From positions 3,100,222 to 3,164,221 of the forward strand of contig NZ_LR733284.1 in NCBI RefSeq assembly GCF_902506375.1: a stretch of 64,000 bases of DNA, read 5' to 3'. Every line of letters begins with the position of its first letter. Within the stretch, counting starts at the first letter, position 1. The DNA comes from Microbacterium sp. 8M (GTDB lineage Bacteria; Actinomycetota; Actinomycetes; Actinomycetales; Microbacteriaceae). Both the position numbers and the translations under genes were made by a program. Under the pieces are notes generated by a model. That model was not told the origin of the DNA. It did no database searches and was given only the letters and a program-made list of their open reading frames with translations. Shown piece after piece: positions 1-8,662 of the stretch.

Positions 1-990
1 ACGGCCGCAGCGACATCGGCCGGAAAGGCGAGCGGCTACGCGGACGGCACGGTCTCCGGCCTCGCACAGTTCAACACCGCAGCAACGGGCACTCTCGCCG
101 GCAAGTTCCGCGCCGCGGCCGACGGCGTCAACCAGCTCTCCTCGGGGCTCGGCCAGCTCGCCGATGGCACGACGCAGAGCGCGACCGGCGCAGGCAACCT
201 CGCCACCGGGGCCTCGGGGCTGCAGTCCGGGGCGGCACAGCTCGCCGACGGCGCCGCACAGCTCAGCACCGGCATCGGATCTCTCGCGACGGGCACGACG
301 AGCCTCGCCTCGGGCCTGCACCAGGCGGCGGACTCGCTGCCGAAGCGCACCGACACCGAGGCGTCCTCCCTGGCGGAGGTCGTCGCGGATCCGGTCAAGG
401 CCGACACCTCGGGCGGCATGTTCGGCCCCACGGCGATCCCGCTGCTCGCGACCGTCGTGCTGTGGTTCGGCGGACTCGTCTCGTTCCTGGTGATGCGGGC
501 CTTCACGGCGAGTGCGCTCACCTCGCGCCGCCCCTCGGCCCTGCTCGCCCTGCGCGCGTTCGCGCCCGCCGCCGCCCTCGGCGCCGGGCAGGGCCTGCTG
601 GTCGCGCTCGTGGTCGAGGTCATCGCGAAGTACGACCCCGCGCGGTGGTGGGGCTTCGCGGGCGTCGCCGTGCTGGCCGGGGTCGCGTTCGCCGCCGTGA
701 ACCAGGCGCTCGTCGCCGTCCTCGGCGGTGTCGGACGGTGGATCGCCGCGATCGTGGGCGTCGCCGCGCTCGGCGCCGGCATCATCTCGACCCTGCCCGG
801 GTGGCTCGCCACGATCGCGGGCTTCCTGCCGACGTCCCCGGCGGCGACGGCGCTGCTCGGCGACCAGGGCACTGGATCCGCGATCGCCGCCCTCGTGGTG
901 TGGACCGCGCTCGCGCTCCTCGCGACCACGCTGGCGGTCACCGCGCGCCGCACCACCAGCGCGAAGACGGTGCTCGCCCTCGCGGCCTGA
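1..990 (+). CDS. YhgE/Pip-family membrane protein, C-terminal part (5' end outside window)
   Basis: The reading frame is open from base 1 to a TGA at 988-990, so only the last 329 residues are visible. The first ~125 residues are a Gly/Ala/Leu-rich array with a heptad-like spacing (Gly-x-x-x-Leu-x-x-Gly), as in the extracytoplasmic coiled-coil region of YhgE/Pip (phage infection protein) and type VII-associated EsaA-like proteins. About five hydrophobic segments follow (from residue ~143 to the end), matching the ABC-2-like C-terminal membrane domain. The protein sits in the cytoplasmic membrane. The transported substrate of such proteins is not established. A strong hairpin follows directly, so this is the end of its transcription unit. 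The family call is confident; the role is not. Confidence 0.8.
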   Translation, partial: TAAATSAGKASGYADGTVSGLAQFNTAATGTLAGKFRAAADGVNQLSSGLGQLADGTTQSATGAGNLATGASGLQSGAAQLADGAAQLSTGIGSLATGTTSLASGLHQAADSLPKRTDTEASSLAEVVADPVKADTSGGMFGPTAIPLLATVVLWFGGLVSFLVMRAFTASALTSRRPSALLALRAFAPAAALGAGQGLLVALVVEVIAKYDPARWWGFAGVAVLAGVAFAAVNQALVAVLGGVGRWIAAIVGVAALGAGIISTLPGWLATIAGFLPTSPAATALLGDQGTGSAIAALVVWTALALLATTLAVTARRTTSAKTVLALAA

Positions 991-1019
991 ACCCCGGACC
1001 AGCGGGCCTGGCGCGCGGC

Positions 1020-1058
1020 GACAGGCGCGGCTCCCGCTCCCCCGGAGCCGCGCCTGTC
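1020..1058 (+). terminator. Perfect 15-bp hairpin terminator after the YhgE/Pip gene
   Basis: The arms 1020-1034 and 1044-1058 are perfectly complementary with a 9-base loop. There is no U-tract, as is common for actinobacterial terminators. It lies between convergent genes and could serve both strands. Confidence 0.75.
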
Positions 1059-1112
1059 CGCGGCGCGTCCGGGCGCCCGGCGCCGGGGCAGACGGTTCCA
1101 GGCAGACGGCCC

Positions 1113-1409
1113 TCAGGCGCTCGCGGTGCGGATCCTCACCTCGCGCTCCATGCGCTTCTCGTGCCGCTCGCGCCCCTTGATCGCCTCGGCCTCGCGGGTC
1201 TTCGGAGGGGCGTTCGTGACGAGCTGGTCGAGCATGCGCCGCGTCGCGGCCGCGATCTCGTCGATCGCCTGCTCGAAGGCGGGCGCGTTCGCGCGCGACG
1301 GGCGGGTGGATCCGCTCACCTTGCGCACGAACTGGAGGGCGGCCTCGCGCACCTCGTCATCGGTGGTCGGCGGCGCGAAGTTGTGGAGGCAGCGAATGTT
1401 CCGGCACAT
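1113..1409 (-). CDS. DUF2277 domain protein
   Basis: A 98-residue protein that starts with the MCRNIR signature and continues with a conserved FxPP and ALQFVRKVSG block, all diagnostic of DUF2277. Function is unknown; no signal peptide or membrane segment is visible. It is short, basic at the C-terminus and probably cytoplasmic. The start is supported by a TATCGT -10 box (1416-1421 on the minus strand) exactly six bases before the ATG, implying a leaderless mRNA. It converges on the YhgE/Pip gene. Confidence 0.9.
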   Translation of the reverse strand: MCRNIRCLHNFAPPTTDDEVREAALQFVRKVSGSTRPSRANAPAFEQAIDEIAAATRRMLDQLVTNAPPKTREAEAIKGRERHEKRMEREVRIRTASA

Positions 1410-1436
1410 GCCGCGACGATAACCCGGATCGGCGGA

Positions 1437-2615
1437 TCAGGAAACGGCTGCGAGCGCGAGCACGGCGACGACGACCGTCAACGACGCGGCGACCAGGCCC
1501 CACAGCGCGAACCGGCCCCACGGCACGGAGACGCCGAGCGCGGTGATCCGGTGGTGCCACAGCAGGATCGCGAGCGACGCCCACGGCGTCACCAGCGGGC
1601 CGAGGTTCACGCCGATGAGGAGGGCCATCAGCGCGACGGGATCGTGCGACGCGAGCGGCTCCAGCACGAGGTAGGCCGGGAGGTTGTCGATGCCGTTCGC
1701 CGCCAGAGCCCCGATGCCCGCCACCCGCAGCAGCTCCCCCACGTCGTGCCCGTTCGCCGCGAGCGGTGCCAGGAGCGCCGCGAGCCCGCGGGCGTGCGCC
1801 GCCTCGACGATCACGAACAGCCCGCCGGCGAGGCCGAGCGCCTGCCACGGCACGAGCCCCAGGCGCAGCGCCTGACGCCGCCGGAACGCGAAGAGCACCA
1901 CCAGGATGAGCGCGGCCGCCGCGGCCGGGATCCACACATCGCGCACGAGCGCCAGCAGCGGCAGCAGAGCGACCAGCACCGCGGCGGACACGAGGAACAG
2001 CACCCGGTCGGTCGGCCGCGCTGCAGGCGGCGCGGTGTAGCGGCCCCACAGCGTGCGGCGGTGCGCGACCGTGAGGATCAGCACGGGCACGAGCACGCCC
2101 GCGAGCGCGGGAGCCCAGCTCAGGGCGAGGAACGCGCCGGGATCGGTGCCGATCCGCGATGCGGCGAGCAGGTTGGTGAGGTTCGAGACAGGCAGCAGCA
2201 GGGATCCCGTGTTGGCGAGCCACACCGTCGCGAGCGCGAACGGCAGCGGCGAGACGCCGACCCCCTGGGCGAGGAGAACCACGACGGGGGTCACGATCAC
2301 CGCGGTCGTGTCCAGCGAGAGGAAGACGGTGCTGACCACCGCGAGCAGGATCACCGCACCCCACAGCGCGAGCACCCGGCCGCCGCCCCAGCGCGCCAGA
2401 TACTGGGCGACCACGTCGAACACGGCTGCGTCGCGGGCCAGCTCGGCGACGATGGTGATGGCGACCACGAAGCCGAGCACCGGGACCGTCCGCCCCGCCA
2501 GCGCTCCGGCATCCGCGGCGGGCAGGATCCCGGTCGCCACGACCGCGATCGCGACGACCACGAGGGCGATCACGAGCAGTGCCCCCGGGCGGATCCTGCG
2601 GGTGCCGGCGCTCAT
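1437..2615 (-). CDS. ArsB/SLC13-like ion transporter
   Basis: A 392-residue, almost wholly hydrophobic protein with about ten membrane segments. It has the layout of the ion transporter superfamily (SLC13/ArsB/CitM): two halves each with a re-entrant region, and conserved SLDTTAVIVTPV and NLTNLLAASR segments. Probable activity is export or symport of an oxyanion or dicarboxylate across the cytoplasmic membrane. No ArsR, ArsA or ArsC lies nearby, so arsenite specificity is not supported by context. I chose the ATG at 2615 because GAGG lies eight bases upstream; an in-frame GTG at 2624 is the alternative. It follows ccsB on the same strand after a short gap and may be read through from it. Confidence 0.8.
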   Translation of the reverse strand: MSAGTRRIRPGALLVIALVVVAIAVVATGILPAADAGALAGRTVPVLGFVVAITIVAELARDAAVFDVVAQYLARWGGGRVLALWGAVILLAVVSTVFLSLDTTAVIVTPVVVLLAQGVGVSPLPFALATVWLANTGSLLLPVSNLTNLLAASRIGTDPGAFLALSWAPALAGVLVPVLILTVAHRRTLWGRYTAPPAARPTDRVLFLVSAAVLVALLPLLALVRDVWIPAAAAALILVVLFAFRRRQALRLGLVPWQALGLAGGLFVIVEAAHARGLAALLAPLAANGHDVGELLRVAGIGALAANGIDNLPAYLVLEPLASHDPVALMALLIGVNLGPLVTPWASLAILLWHHRITALGVSVPWGRFALWGLVAASLTVVVAVLALAAVS

Positions 2616-2673
2616 CGACCGCACCTCGAATCGCGGAGCCTGCTCATGGCGTCGCGCCGGGCGTCCCGGCGGT

Positions 2674-3666
2674 TCAGCTCAGACCCGAATAGACGTGCAG
2701 GCCCTTGAAGAACAGGTTCACGATGGTGAAGTTGAACAGCACCGCCGCGAAGCCCACGATCGAGAGCCACGCCGAGCGGGATCCGCGCCAGCCGCGCGTG
2801 GCACGCGCGTGGATGTAGCCGGCGTAGAGCACCCAGATGATGAACGTCCAGGTCTCCTTGGTGTCGAAGCCCCAGTACCGGCCCCAGGCGTCGTTGGCCC
2901 AGATGGATCCGGCGATCAGCGTGAACGTCCACAGGATGAATCCGACCGTCGCGAACCGGTAGGCGAGGCTCTCGAGCCGGTCGGCGGTGGGGAGCGTCGC
3001 GAGGAAGCGCGGGCCGGGCTTGGCGGCTTCGGCGAGGATCCGGGACTCGCGGCGAGCCTGCATCAGCTGGAAGACGCTCAGCGCGAAGGCCAGCGCGAAG
3101 AACGCCGTGCCGAGCGAGGCGACGAACACGTGGATCACGAGCCACACGCTCTTCAGCGGATCCGCCAGCGGCACGACCTGCGTGTAGAAGCCCGTGGCCG
3201 CGCCGCCGAGCAGCACCACGACCAGGCCCACGATGAAGGTGCCGAGGTACTTCAGGTCGAACCAGATGTTCACGCCGAGGTACACCGCGACGATCAGCAC
3301 GGTTCCCGTCATCGAGAACTCGTACATGTTCGACCACGGCACCCGACCCGCGGCGATCCCGCGCAGCACCACCCCGGCGAGGTGGAAGAGGAAGCCGAGC
3401 GTGGTGAGCGCGGTGCCGATGCGCGCCATGACGTAGCGCGGTGCGGCGGCGGGCGCGACATCCGCGCTCGGGCCCGATGCGGTGCCGGGAGTCCGGGCGG
3501 AACCGCCCACGGAGGCCCCGACGAGCTCGCGCTCGGGGACCGCGGCCTTCGCGTCCGCGGCCAGCTGCGAGCGCCGGGAGAGATCGAGCGCGTAGGCGAT
3601 GAACGCAGCCGCGTAGATCGCGACGGCGGTCCAGATCGTCAGGATCGACATCGAGTCGAAGTTCAT
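2674..3666 (-). CDS. ccsB: Cytochrome c biogenesis protein CcsB (CcsA/ResC-type heme handling subunit)
   Basis: A 330-residue membrane protein of the CcsA/ResC family. With ResB it forms the System II synthetase that exports heme and ligates it to CXXCH apocytochromes on the outer face of the membrane. The Trp-rich heme-binding (WWD-type) signature WGRYWGFDTKETW is present near residue 265, with candidate heme-ligand histidines before and after it (HLAG, HVFV, IHAR). The N-terminal ~100 residues hold one membrane segment and a low-complexity linker. It starts ten bases after the resB stop. A TAGGCT box six bases before the ATG, overlapping the resB stop codon, could give it its own leaderless transcript. 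Confidence 0.92.
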   Translation of the reverse strand: MNFDSMSILTIWTAVAIYAAAFIAYALDLSRRSQLAADAKAAVPERELVGASVGGSARTPGTASGPSADVAPAAAPRYVMARIGTALTTLGFLFHLAGVVLRGIAAGRVPWSNMYEFSMTGTVLIVAVYLGVNIWFDLKYLGTFIVGLVVVLLGGAATGFYTQVVPLADPLKSVWLVIHVFVASLGTAFFALAFALSVFQLMQARRESRILAEAAKPGPRFLATLPTADRLESLAYRFATVGFILWTFTLIAGSIWANDAWGRYWGFDTKETWTFIIWVLYAGYIHARATRGWRGSRSAWLSIVGFAAVLFNFTIVNLFFKGLHVYSGLS

Positions 3667-3714
3667 GGTGTCAGCCTACTTCCGCGGTTTTCCGCTGTCA
3701 TCGGGCTCGTAGCC

Positions 3715-3778
3715 GGTCGCTGAGCGCGTCGAAGCGCCCGCGGCTCCGGGCCGGGTCCCTTCGACGGGCTCAGGGACC
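3715..3778. repeat. Inverted pair of REP-like elements inside the resB C-terminal coding region
   Basis: 3715-3736 (GGTCGCTGAG... type) and 3757-3778 (its inverted relative, containing TTCGACGGGCTCAGGGACC) can form a long stem. They belong to a family also seen at 5695-5716, 22746-22770, 24677-24735 and 56537-56580. Here they encode the PEPVEG and STRSATG peptides of the ResB tail. Confidence 0.75.
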
Positions 3779-5077
3779 GACGCGTCCTCGGCCGCCGCCG
3801 TGGTGCCCGCGGCGTCGAGCAGCCTCGCGTGCCCGTCGCGCAGGTCGTTCACGGCCGCGGCGAGGGTCGGATCCTCGCCGCGCGCGAGTCCGGCGTACTC
3901 CAGGTGCACGGCCCCGTCGACGACGGCGGCCTTCACCCACATCCGGCGGCGCGGCACGAACAGCGCCAGCACGAGTCCGAGCACGGCGAGCGCCGCGAAC
4001 ACGAGCACCCACTGCTCGGAGGGGTCGTGGTGGATCTGCAGCGACACGTAGCGCTTCACCGACTGCGCGTAGTCCTTCGCGCCCTGCGGCGCCTCGTTCT
4101 CGAACGTGATGGTGCCCATGCCGTTCGGCAGCGCGGTGGTCTCCCCCGGCGCCAGCTCGATCGGCTTCACGCCGGTCTTGCCGCCGGTGAGCTGGGTCAT
4201 CCCGGCCGTGTCGAGCACGTACACCGATCGGGGCGTGCCGTCATCGATGCCCAGGTCTCCTGCGTACACGTTGAGCGTGAGCGTCGGGTTGATCAGGGCC
4301 GGATAGACCGATGTGAGCGCGCCGGTCGTCAGCGGCGCAGCGGTCGGATAGAAGAAGCCCTGAAGGCCGAGCTGCTGCGGCAGCCCGTCGGTGACCTTGA
4401 CGATCCCGATCGACATCATCGTGCTGTTGTTCTGCGGCAGGAACGGGACGGAGTCGTGGTAGACGACCTCGCCCTTCGCGTTCTTCACCGTGATCGTCGG
4501 CGCATAGCCGTTGCCGAGCAGGTAGACCCGGTCTCCCGCGATGCCGAGGGGATGGTTGACCCGCACCGACGCGTCGTGCGGCTTCTGGCCCGGCTCCGAG
4601 ACGGTGACGTTCGCGGAGAAGTCGCCGGCGAGACCCGAGGACGGGCTGCCCTGCTCGAACGGCTGATACGTGACGTCGAACGAGTCCAGCGTCATCCGGT
4701 AGGGCGCCAGCGCGTCATCGGAGACGAACCGGCCGCGGTTCATCGACGAGTAGTCCAGCAGCGTGTTCACGAAGCTCGTGCCCTGCACGACCACCCGCTG
4801 CCCGGTGTACGCGAAGCTGCCGCCCACCCCGACGGAGATCAGCACGCCGACGAGGGCGAGGTGGAACAGCAGGTTGCCGGTCTCCCGGGCGTATCCGCGC
4901 TCGGCCGACACCGAGAAGCCGCGCTTGTCGTCGTAGCGCTCCACGCGGTAGCGCAGCGCGCGCAGCTGCTTCTCCGCGATCGCGATCGCCTCGGCGGCGG
5001 CCGCCTGCGCATCGGATCCGGAGACCGTCCGCACGACCCGGCGGTGATCGTCGAGCCGGGACAGGTGCACGGGGGTG

Positions 5078-5307
5078 CGGGGTGGGCGGCAGCTTCGCGT
5101 ACACCGGGCAGCGGGTGGTCGTGCAGGGCACGAGCTTCGTGAACACGCTGCTGGACTACTCGTCGATGAACCGCGGCCGGGCGTGGAGCGCTACGACGAC
5201 AAGCGCGGCTTCTCGGTGTCGGCCGAGCGCGGATACGCCCGGGAGACCGGCAACCTGCTGTTCCACCTCGCCCTCGTCGGCGTGCTGATCTCCGTCGGGG
5301 TGGGCGG
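5078..5307. repeat. Circularly permuted inverted duplication of resB sequence
   Basis: 5078-5180 is the exact reverse complement of 4729-4831, and 5181-5307 is the exact reverse complement of 4820-4946. Together they equal the inverted 218-bp segment 4729-4946, cut open at a 12-bp sequence and rejoined end to end, flanked by that 12-mer as a direct repeat. I found no mismatch over the whole length. Confidence 0.95.
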
Positions 5308-5694
5308 GAGCGCAGCGCCTTGAAGTGGTGCTTAATGCGCGGGATCACGCAGCCGACCAGCGACAGGAACAGCAGCAGGTAGATCGCCGAGAACCACGCC
5401 GACAGGTAGACATCGAACAGCTGCAGCGAATCCATGATCGGGAACAGGTCCGGATGGTCGACCTTGTACTGCGTGACGCCGTTCGGATCCGCCATCCGCT
5501 GCGGGAAGATCGAGCCGGGGATCGCCGCGATCGCGAGGATGAGCAGCAGGACGAGGGCCGTCCGCATGCTGGTCAGCTGCCGCCAGCCCCAGCGCAGCCA
5601 GCCGACCACCCCGAGGCGGGGCGATTCGATGCCGTCGCCGGATCCGTCGACGTGGTCGCTGGGGCGCAGCGGATCCGTCGCGCGGTCCTCGGCC

Positions 5695-5716
5695 GGTCGC
5701 TGAGCCTGTCGAAGCG
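5695..5716. repeat. REP-like element inside the resB N-terminal coding region
   Basis: A copy of GGTCGCTGAGCCTGTCGAAG on the plus strand. On the coding strand it gives the LRQAQRP peptide, which interrupts the otherwise charged N-terminal tail of ResB. Confidence 0.75.
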
Positions 5717-5775
5717 TCTTCGGGTCGTTCTTCTTCACGTTCGGCCCCTGCGGGTCTCGGAGGGTCGCGGACTGG

Positions 5776-6537
5776 TCAGAGCGGGAGTTCGACACTGCCG
5801 ACCACCGCCCCGATGCTCGACATGATCGCCTTCCAGATCCCGGTGACCATGAGCAGTCCCAGCACGATGAGCAGTGCGCCGCCGACGATGTTCACGACGC
5901 GCACGTGGCGGCGCAGGAACGACACCGACCGGGTCGCCCAGCCGAAGCCGAGCGCGACGAGCAGGAACGGCACGCCGAGCCCGAGCGAATAGGCCACGCC
6001 CAGCCACACCGCGCGGCTCACGTCGCCGACGTTCACCGACAGCGCGACGATCGCCGACAGCGTGGGGCTCAGGCACGGGCTCCACCCGATGCCCAGCGCG
6101 ATGCCGAGCAGCGGCGCGCCGATGAGCCCGGCCCGGCCGGAGACGTTCATCCGGATCGTGCGCTGCGCGACGCCGAAGACGCCGATGAAGACGAGGCCCA
6201 TCACGATGATGACCGCGCCGAGCACACGCGTGATCACGTCGCCCCAGCGCAGCAGGAACACGCCTGCGGCGCCGCCGACGACGGCCATGAGGATGAACAC
6301 CACCGTGAAGCCCAGGATGAACAGCAGCACGCCGAGCACCATCTGCCGCCGGGTCGGGGCGTCGGTCGTCCCATCCTGACGCCGCGCGGATCCGCTCACC
6401 GCACCGCCGACGAAGCCGAGATAGCCCGGCACGAGCGGCAGCACGCAGGGCGAGAGGAACGACAGGAGCCCGGCGAGCATGGCGACGGGCACGGCCGCCC
6501 AGAGCGCGCCGGTTCCGACGATGGCGTCGATGTTCAC
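5776..6537 (-). CDS. ccdA: Thiol-disulfide transporter CcdA
   Basis: A 253-residue protein with six membrane segments. It carries electrons from cytoplasmic thioredoxin across the membrane to reduce TlpA/ResA and thereby keep apocytochrome CXXCH cysteines reduced. The two redox-active cysteines lie in SPCVLPLVPGYLG (N-terminal helix, near residue 31) and GWSPCLSPTL (near residue 155), as expected for CcdA. It follows tlpA by 15 bases and overlaps the resB start by 20 bases, so the genes are translationally linked. Confidence 0.95.
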   Translation of the reverse strand: MNIDAIVGTGALWAAVPVAMLAGLLSFLSPCVLPLVPGYLGFVGGAVSGSARRQDGTTDAPTRRQMVLGVLLFILGFTVVFILMAVVGGAAGVFLLRWGDVITRVLGAVIIVMGLVFIGVFGVAQRTIRMNVSGRAGLIGAPLLGIALGIGWSPCLSPTLSAIVALSVNVGDVSRAVWLGVAYSLGLGVPFLLVALGFGWATRSVSFLRRHVRVVNIVGGALLIVLGLLMVTGIWKAIMSSIGAVVGSVELPL

Positions 6538-6552
6538 GACTGGGTGCTCACT

Positions 6553-7230
6553 TCAGTTCTCGTCCAAGGCGTCCTGGACGAGGGTCTCCAGGATCGACGC
6601 GGATCCGATCGGGCCGATCACGCGCGCCGCGACGCGGCCCTGCTTGTCGAGGACGAGGGTGGTCGGGGTGGCCTGGATCGAGGTGACCTCGGCGAAGGCG
6701 AGCTTCGCATCGCCGGTGTTCACGTCGATGATGCTCGGGTAGGTCACGCCGTACTTCTCGTTGAACGCGGTGGCGGTGCCGGGCTGATCGTAGGTGTTGA
6801 CGCCCACGAACGAGACGCCCTTGCCGTCGAACTTCTGCCACACGCTCTGCAGATCCTTCGCCTCCACGCGGCACGGGCCGCAGGCGGCGTACCAGAAGTT
6901 CACGACGGCGACGTCGCCCGCGATGTCCGTGCTGCTGAACTTCTTCCCGTTCTCGAGAGTTCCCCCGAACGTGACCGGCTTGCTGCGGTCGGCGGGCTTG
7001 ATCTCCTCGACGCGCATGCCGTCGGATCCGATGTAGCCCTTGTTGTCGCCGTTGCGGTACTGGTCGGCGACGGGATCGCTCGCGCAGGCGGCGAGGCCGC
7101 CGGCGAGCGCGGCGCCGATCACGATCAGGGCGCCGGCCTTCGCGATGCGCGGGCGGCGGGTGCGGCGTGCCCGCGGACGATCAGCTGCAGTCTCCGGGGG
7201 CGCGGACGGGCGCGACGAACTCAGAGGCAT
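6553..7230 (-). CDS. TlpA/ResA-type thiol-disulfide oxidoreductase lipoprotein
   Basis: A 225-residue protein with an N-terminal signal segment ending in a lipobox (GGLAAC, near residue 50), so it is anchored outside the membrane. A thioredoxin fold follows with the active site WYAACGPCR near residue 117 and the cis-Pro segment QATPTTLV further on. It reduces apocytochrome c cysteines with electrons from CcdA. The ATG at 7230 was chosen because a TAGGAT -10 box lies seven bases upstream; a longer upstream frame exists but covers repeat-rich intergenic DNA. First gene of the tlpA-ccdA-resB-ccsB operon. Confidence 0.92.
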   Translation of the reverse strand: MPLSSSRPSAPPETAADRPRARRTRRPRIAKAGALIVIGAALAGGLAACASDPVADQYRNGDNKGYIGSDGMRVEEIKPADRSKPVTFGGTLENGKKFSSTDIAGDVAVVNFWYAACGPCRVEAKDLQSVWQKFDGKGVSFVGVNTYDQPGTATAFNEKYGVTYPSIIDVNTGDAKLAFAEVTSIQATPTTLVLDKQGRVAARVIGPIGSASILETLVQDALDEN

Positions 7231-7450
7231 GCTCTGAATCCTACGAAAGGACTCTATGCACCCGGTGGGCGCGGCCCGCACCCGCCGCACTCCGTCATCG
7301 CGCCGCGCCGAGCCAGCGCCGCGCCGCGCCGCGCCGCGGTCTCCCGTCGCGCCAGAACAGGCGAACACGCGCACACAGGCGGGTGCTTCCCGCGATCGCC
7401 TGTTCCGGCGCGTTCGCCTGTGCTCACGCGCGCCGTGAGGGCCGAACGGG
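7231..7450. repeat. Intergenic region with GCGCC tandem repeats and AACAGGCGAA-type inverted repeats
   Basis: 7316-7335 holds four GCGCC units. 7357-7366 (ACAGGCGAAC) pairs perfectly with 7412-7421. The 15-mer TCGCCTGTTCCGGCG at 7396-7410 recurs exactly at 38566-38580 in another intergenic region. No gene is seen. The inverted repeats lie 3' of menA and could terminate its transcript; the tlpA -10 box is at 7238-7243. Confidence 0.7.
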
Positions 7451-8452
7451 TCACACGGCCGGCGTGATGAACGCCCAGAGCAGCGCGCCCGCGTACAGCA
7501 GCGTGCCGAGCGAGGTGAGCGCGAGCGCGATCACCAGCTCCATCGGCTTGCGGTACGCCCACACGATCACGAGTGCGGGCAGCACCGCGAGGAGGGCCAG
7601 CAGGCCGACCCACGCGACCGGGTAGAACAGCGCCAGCAGCACGAGCCCCAGGAACGGCAGGATCACGAACAGCGTGTAGAGGACCTGCGTGGCGCGGCGG
7701 CCGATCACGACGGTGAGGGTGCGCTTGCCGACGAGGCGGTCCTGGTCGATGTCGCGGAGGTTGTTGGCCAGCAGCACGGCGCACGCGAACAGGCCGACCG
7801 CGACGGCGCCGATCCACGCCTCCTGCGGCAGCTTCAGCGACTGCACCCACGTCGTGCCGAGCGTGGCGACCAGGCCGAAGAACACGAAGACGAAGACCTC
7901 GCCGAGCGCGTTGTAGCCGTACGGGCGCTTGCCCCCGGTGTAGAACCACGCCGCCACGATGCACACCGCGCCGACCGCGATCATCCACCACTGCTGCGTG
8001 CGGATCACGATGCCCAGGCCGGCGATCGCCGCCAGCGCGAAGAACGCGAGGCCGGTGTACAGCACGCTCTTGGCGCTCACCCGGCCCGAGGCGGTGAGCC
8101 GGGCGGGGCCGACCCGGTGCGCGTCGGTGCCGCGCACGCCGTCGCTGTAGTCGTTCGTGAAGTTGACCCCGATCTGCAGGCACACCGCGACAGCGAGGCA
8201 GGCGAGCGCGATCACCCAGTGGAACTGCGGATCGCCGAGGCGTGCCGCGCCGGTGCCGACGAGCACGGGCGCGACGGCGAGCGGCAGGGTGCGCGGGCGG
8301 GCGGCGCCGATCCAGGCCCCGAGCGTGACCGGGGGCAGCTGCTCCACCGGGCGCTTCGCCGGGTTGCCGGACTTTCCGCGCGTCGCCGGGCGCGCGGACG
8401 CGGTCTTCTTGCTCTTGCCGTTCTTGGTGCGGTTCGTGTTGCGGTTCGCCAC
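7451..8452 (-). CDS. menA: 1,4-dihydroxy-2-naphthoate polyprenyltransferase MenA
   Basis: A 333-residue UbiA-superfamily membrane prenyltransferase. It attaches the polyprenyl tail to 1,4-dihydroxy-2-naphthoate to give demethylmenaquinone, the quinone used by the respiratory chain of these bacteria. The two Asp-rich prenyl-diphosphate/Mg binding motifs are visible: NFTNDYSDGVRGTD near residue 110 and NNLRDIDQDRLVGKRT near residue 220. Eight or nine membrane segments follow a Lys/Asn-rich N-terminal tail. The GTG start at 8452 is supported by a TAGGAT box six bases upstream (leaderless). Its position beside the cytochrome c genes groups respiratory functions. Confidence 0.95.
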   Translation of the reverse strand: MANRNTNRTKNGKSKKTASARPATRGKSGNPAKRPVEQLPPVTLGAWIGAARPRTLPLAVAPVLVGTGAARLGDPQFHWVIALACLAVAVCLQIGVNFTNDYSDGVRGTDAHRVGPARLTASGRVSAKSVLYTGLAFFALAAIAGLGIVIRTQQWWMIAVGAVCIVAAWFYTGGKRPYGYNALGEVFVFVFFGLVATLGTTWVQSLKLPQEAWIGAVAVGLFACAVLLANNLRDIDQDRLVGKRTLTVVIGRRATQVLYTLFVILPFLGLVLLALFYPVAWVGLLALLAVLPALVIVWAYRKPMELVIALALTSLGTLLYAGALLWAFITPAV

Positions 8453-8548
8453 GCCCGAATCCTAGCGGCGGCGGATATGGCCCTTCCCGAGCCGCGCGCC
8501 CGGATCCGGCGCATTCGGCGCTCGGGATCCGGCGCATTCGCACTCCCG

Positions 8549-8623
8549 CCCGCGAGACAGCAACTGAGCGACGAGACTGCAGCACCGTGTTGCCGTCTCG
8601 TCGCGTGGTTGCAGTCTCGCGGG
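8549..8623. repeat. 75-bp imperfect palindrome between menA and the MocR-like gene
   Basis: The two halves, centred near 8586, match at about 30 of 36 positions and contain the CGAGAC half-unit four times. It is 3' of the MocR-like gene and could end its transcript. Direct repeats of GGATCCGGCGCATTCG lie just to the left (8501 and 8525 areas), and a run of three GGATCC sites lies to the right near 8630-8650. Confidence 0.7.
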
Positions 8624-8662
8624 TCAGGGATCCGGATCCAGGGATCCGGGTCCGCCGAGCCG

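Larger units (their letters stand above)
3676..5795 (-). pseudogene. resB: ResB (Ccs1) cytochrome c biogenesis protein, interrupted by a 218-bp self-derived inverted insert
   Basis: ResB partners CcsB in System II cytochrome c assembly. The N-terminal part reads from the ATG at 5795 through the first two membrane helices to a conserved IKHHFKALR segment at about 5317. The remainder resumes at about 5077 and continues to the stop at 3676, through the periplasmic domain and the last helix (~4000). Between them, 5078-5307 carries antisense copies of the gene itself and breaks the frame. The 12-bp sequence at 5078-5089 recurs at 5296-5307. Deleting the 218 bp between these copies restores one 633-residue ResB in frame. 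The start overlaps the ccdA end by 20 bp. Repeat-derived tracts are embedded at residues ~26-40 and near the C-terminus. The break is either a real recent mutation or an assembly error. Confidence 0.85.

Noticed and set aside
36-956. A 306-codon open frame on the minus strand opposite the YhgE/Pip gene
   Set aside because: It mirrors the third-position GC bias of the plus-strand gene, has low-complexity Ala/Pro/Ser composition and no family signature. Many other long antisense frames (for example 462-2708 plus, 1099-3492 type frames opposite clp, 61306-63774 plus) were dismissed for the same reason.
1437-2615. Arsenite efflux (ArsB) as a firm assignment
   Set aside because: The fold is shared by many SLC13-like carriers and no arsenic genes or operator are adjacent; kept as a broad family call.
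5075-5323. Plus-strand ORFs carrying recognisable ResB peptides
   Set aside because: They are parts of the inverted resB duplication, not separate genes; they have no start context and lack the rest of the protein.
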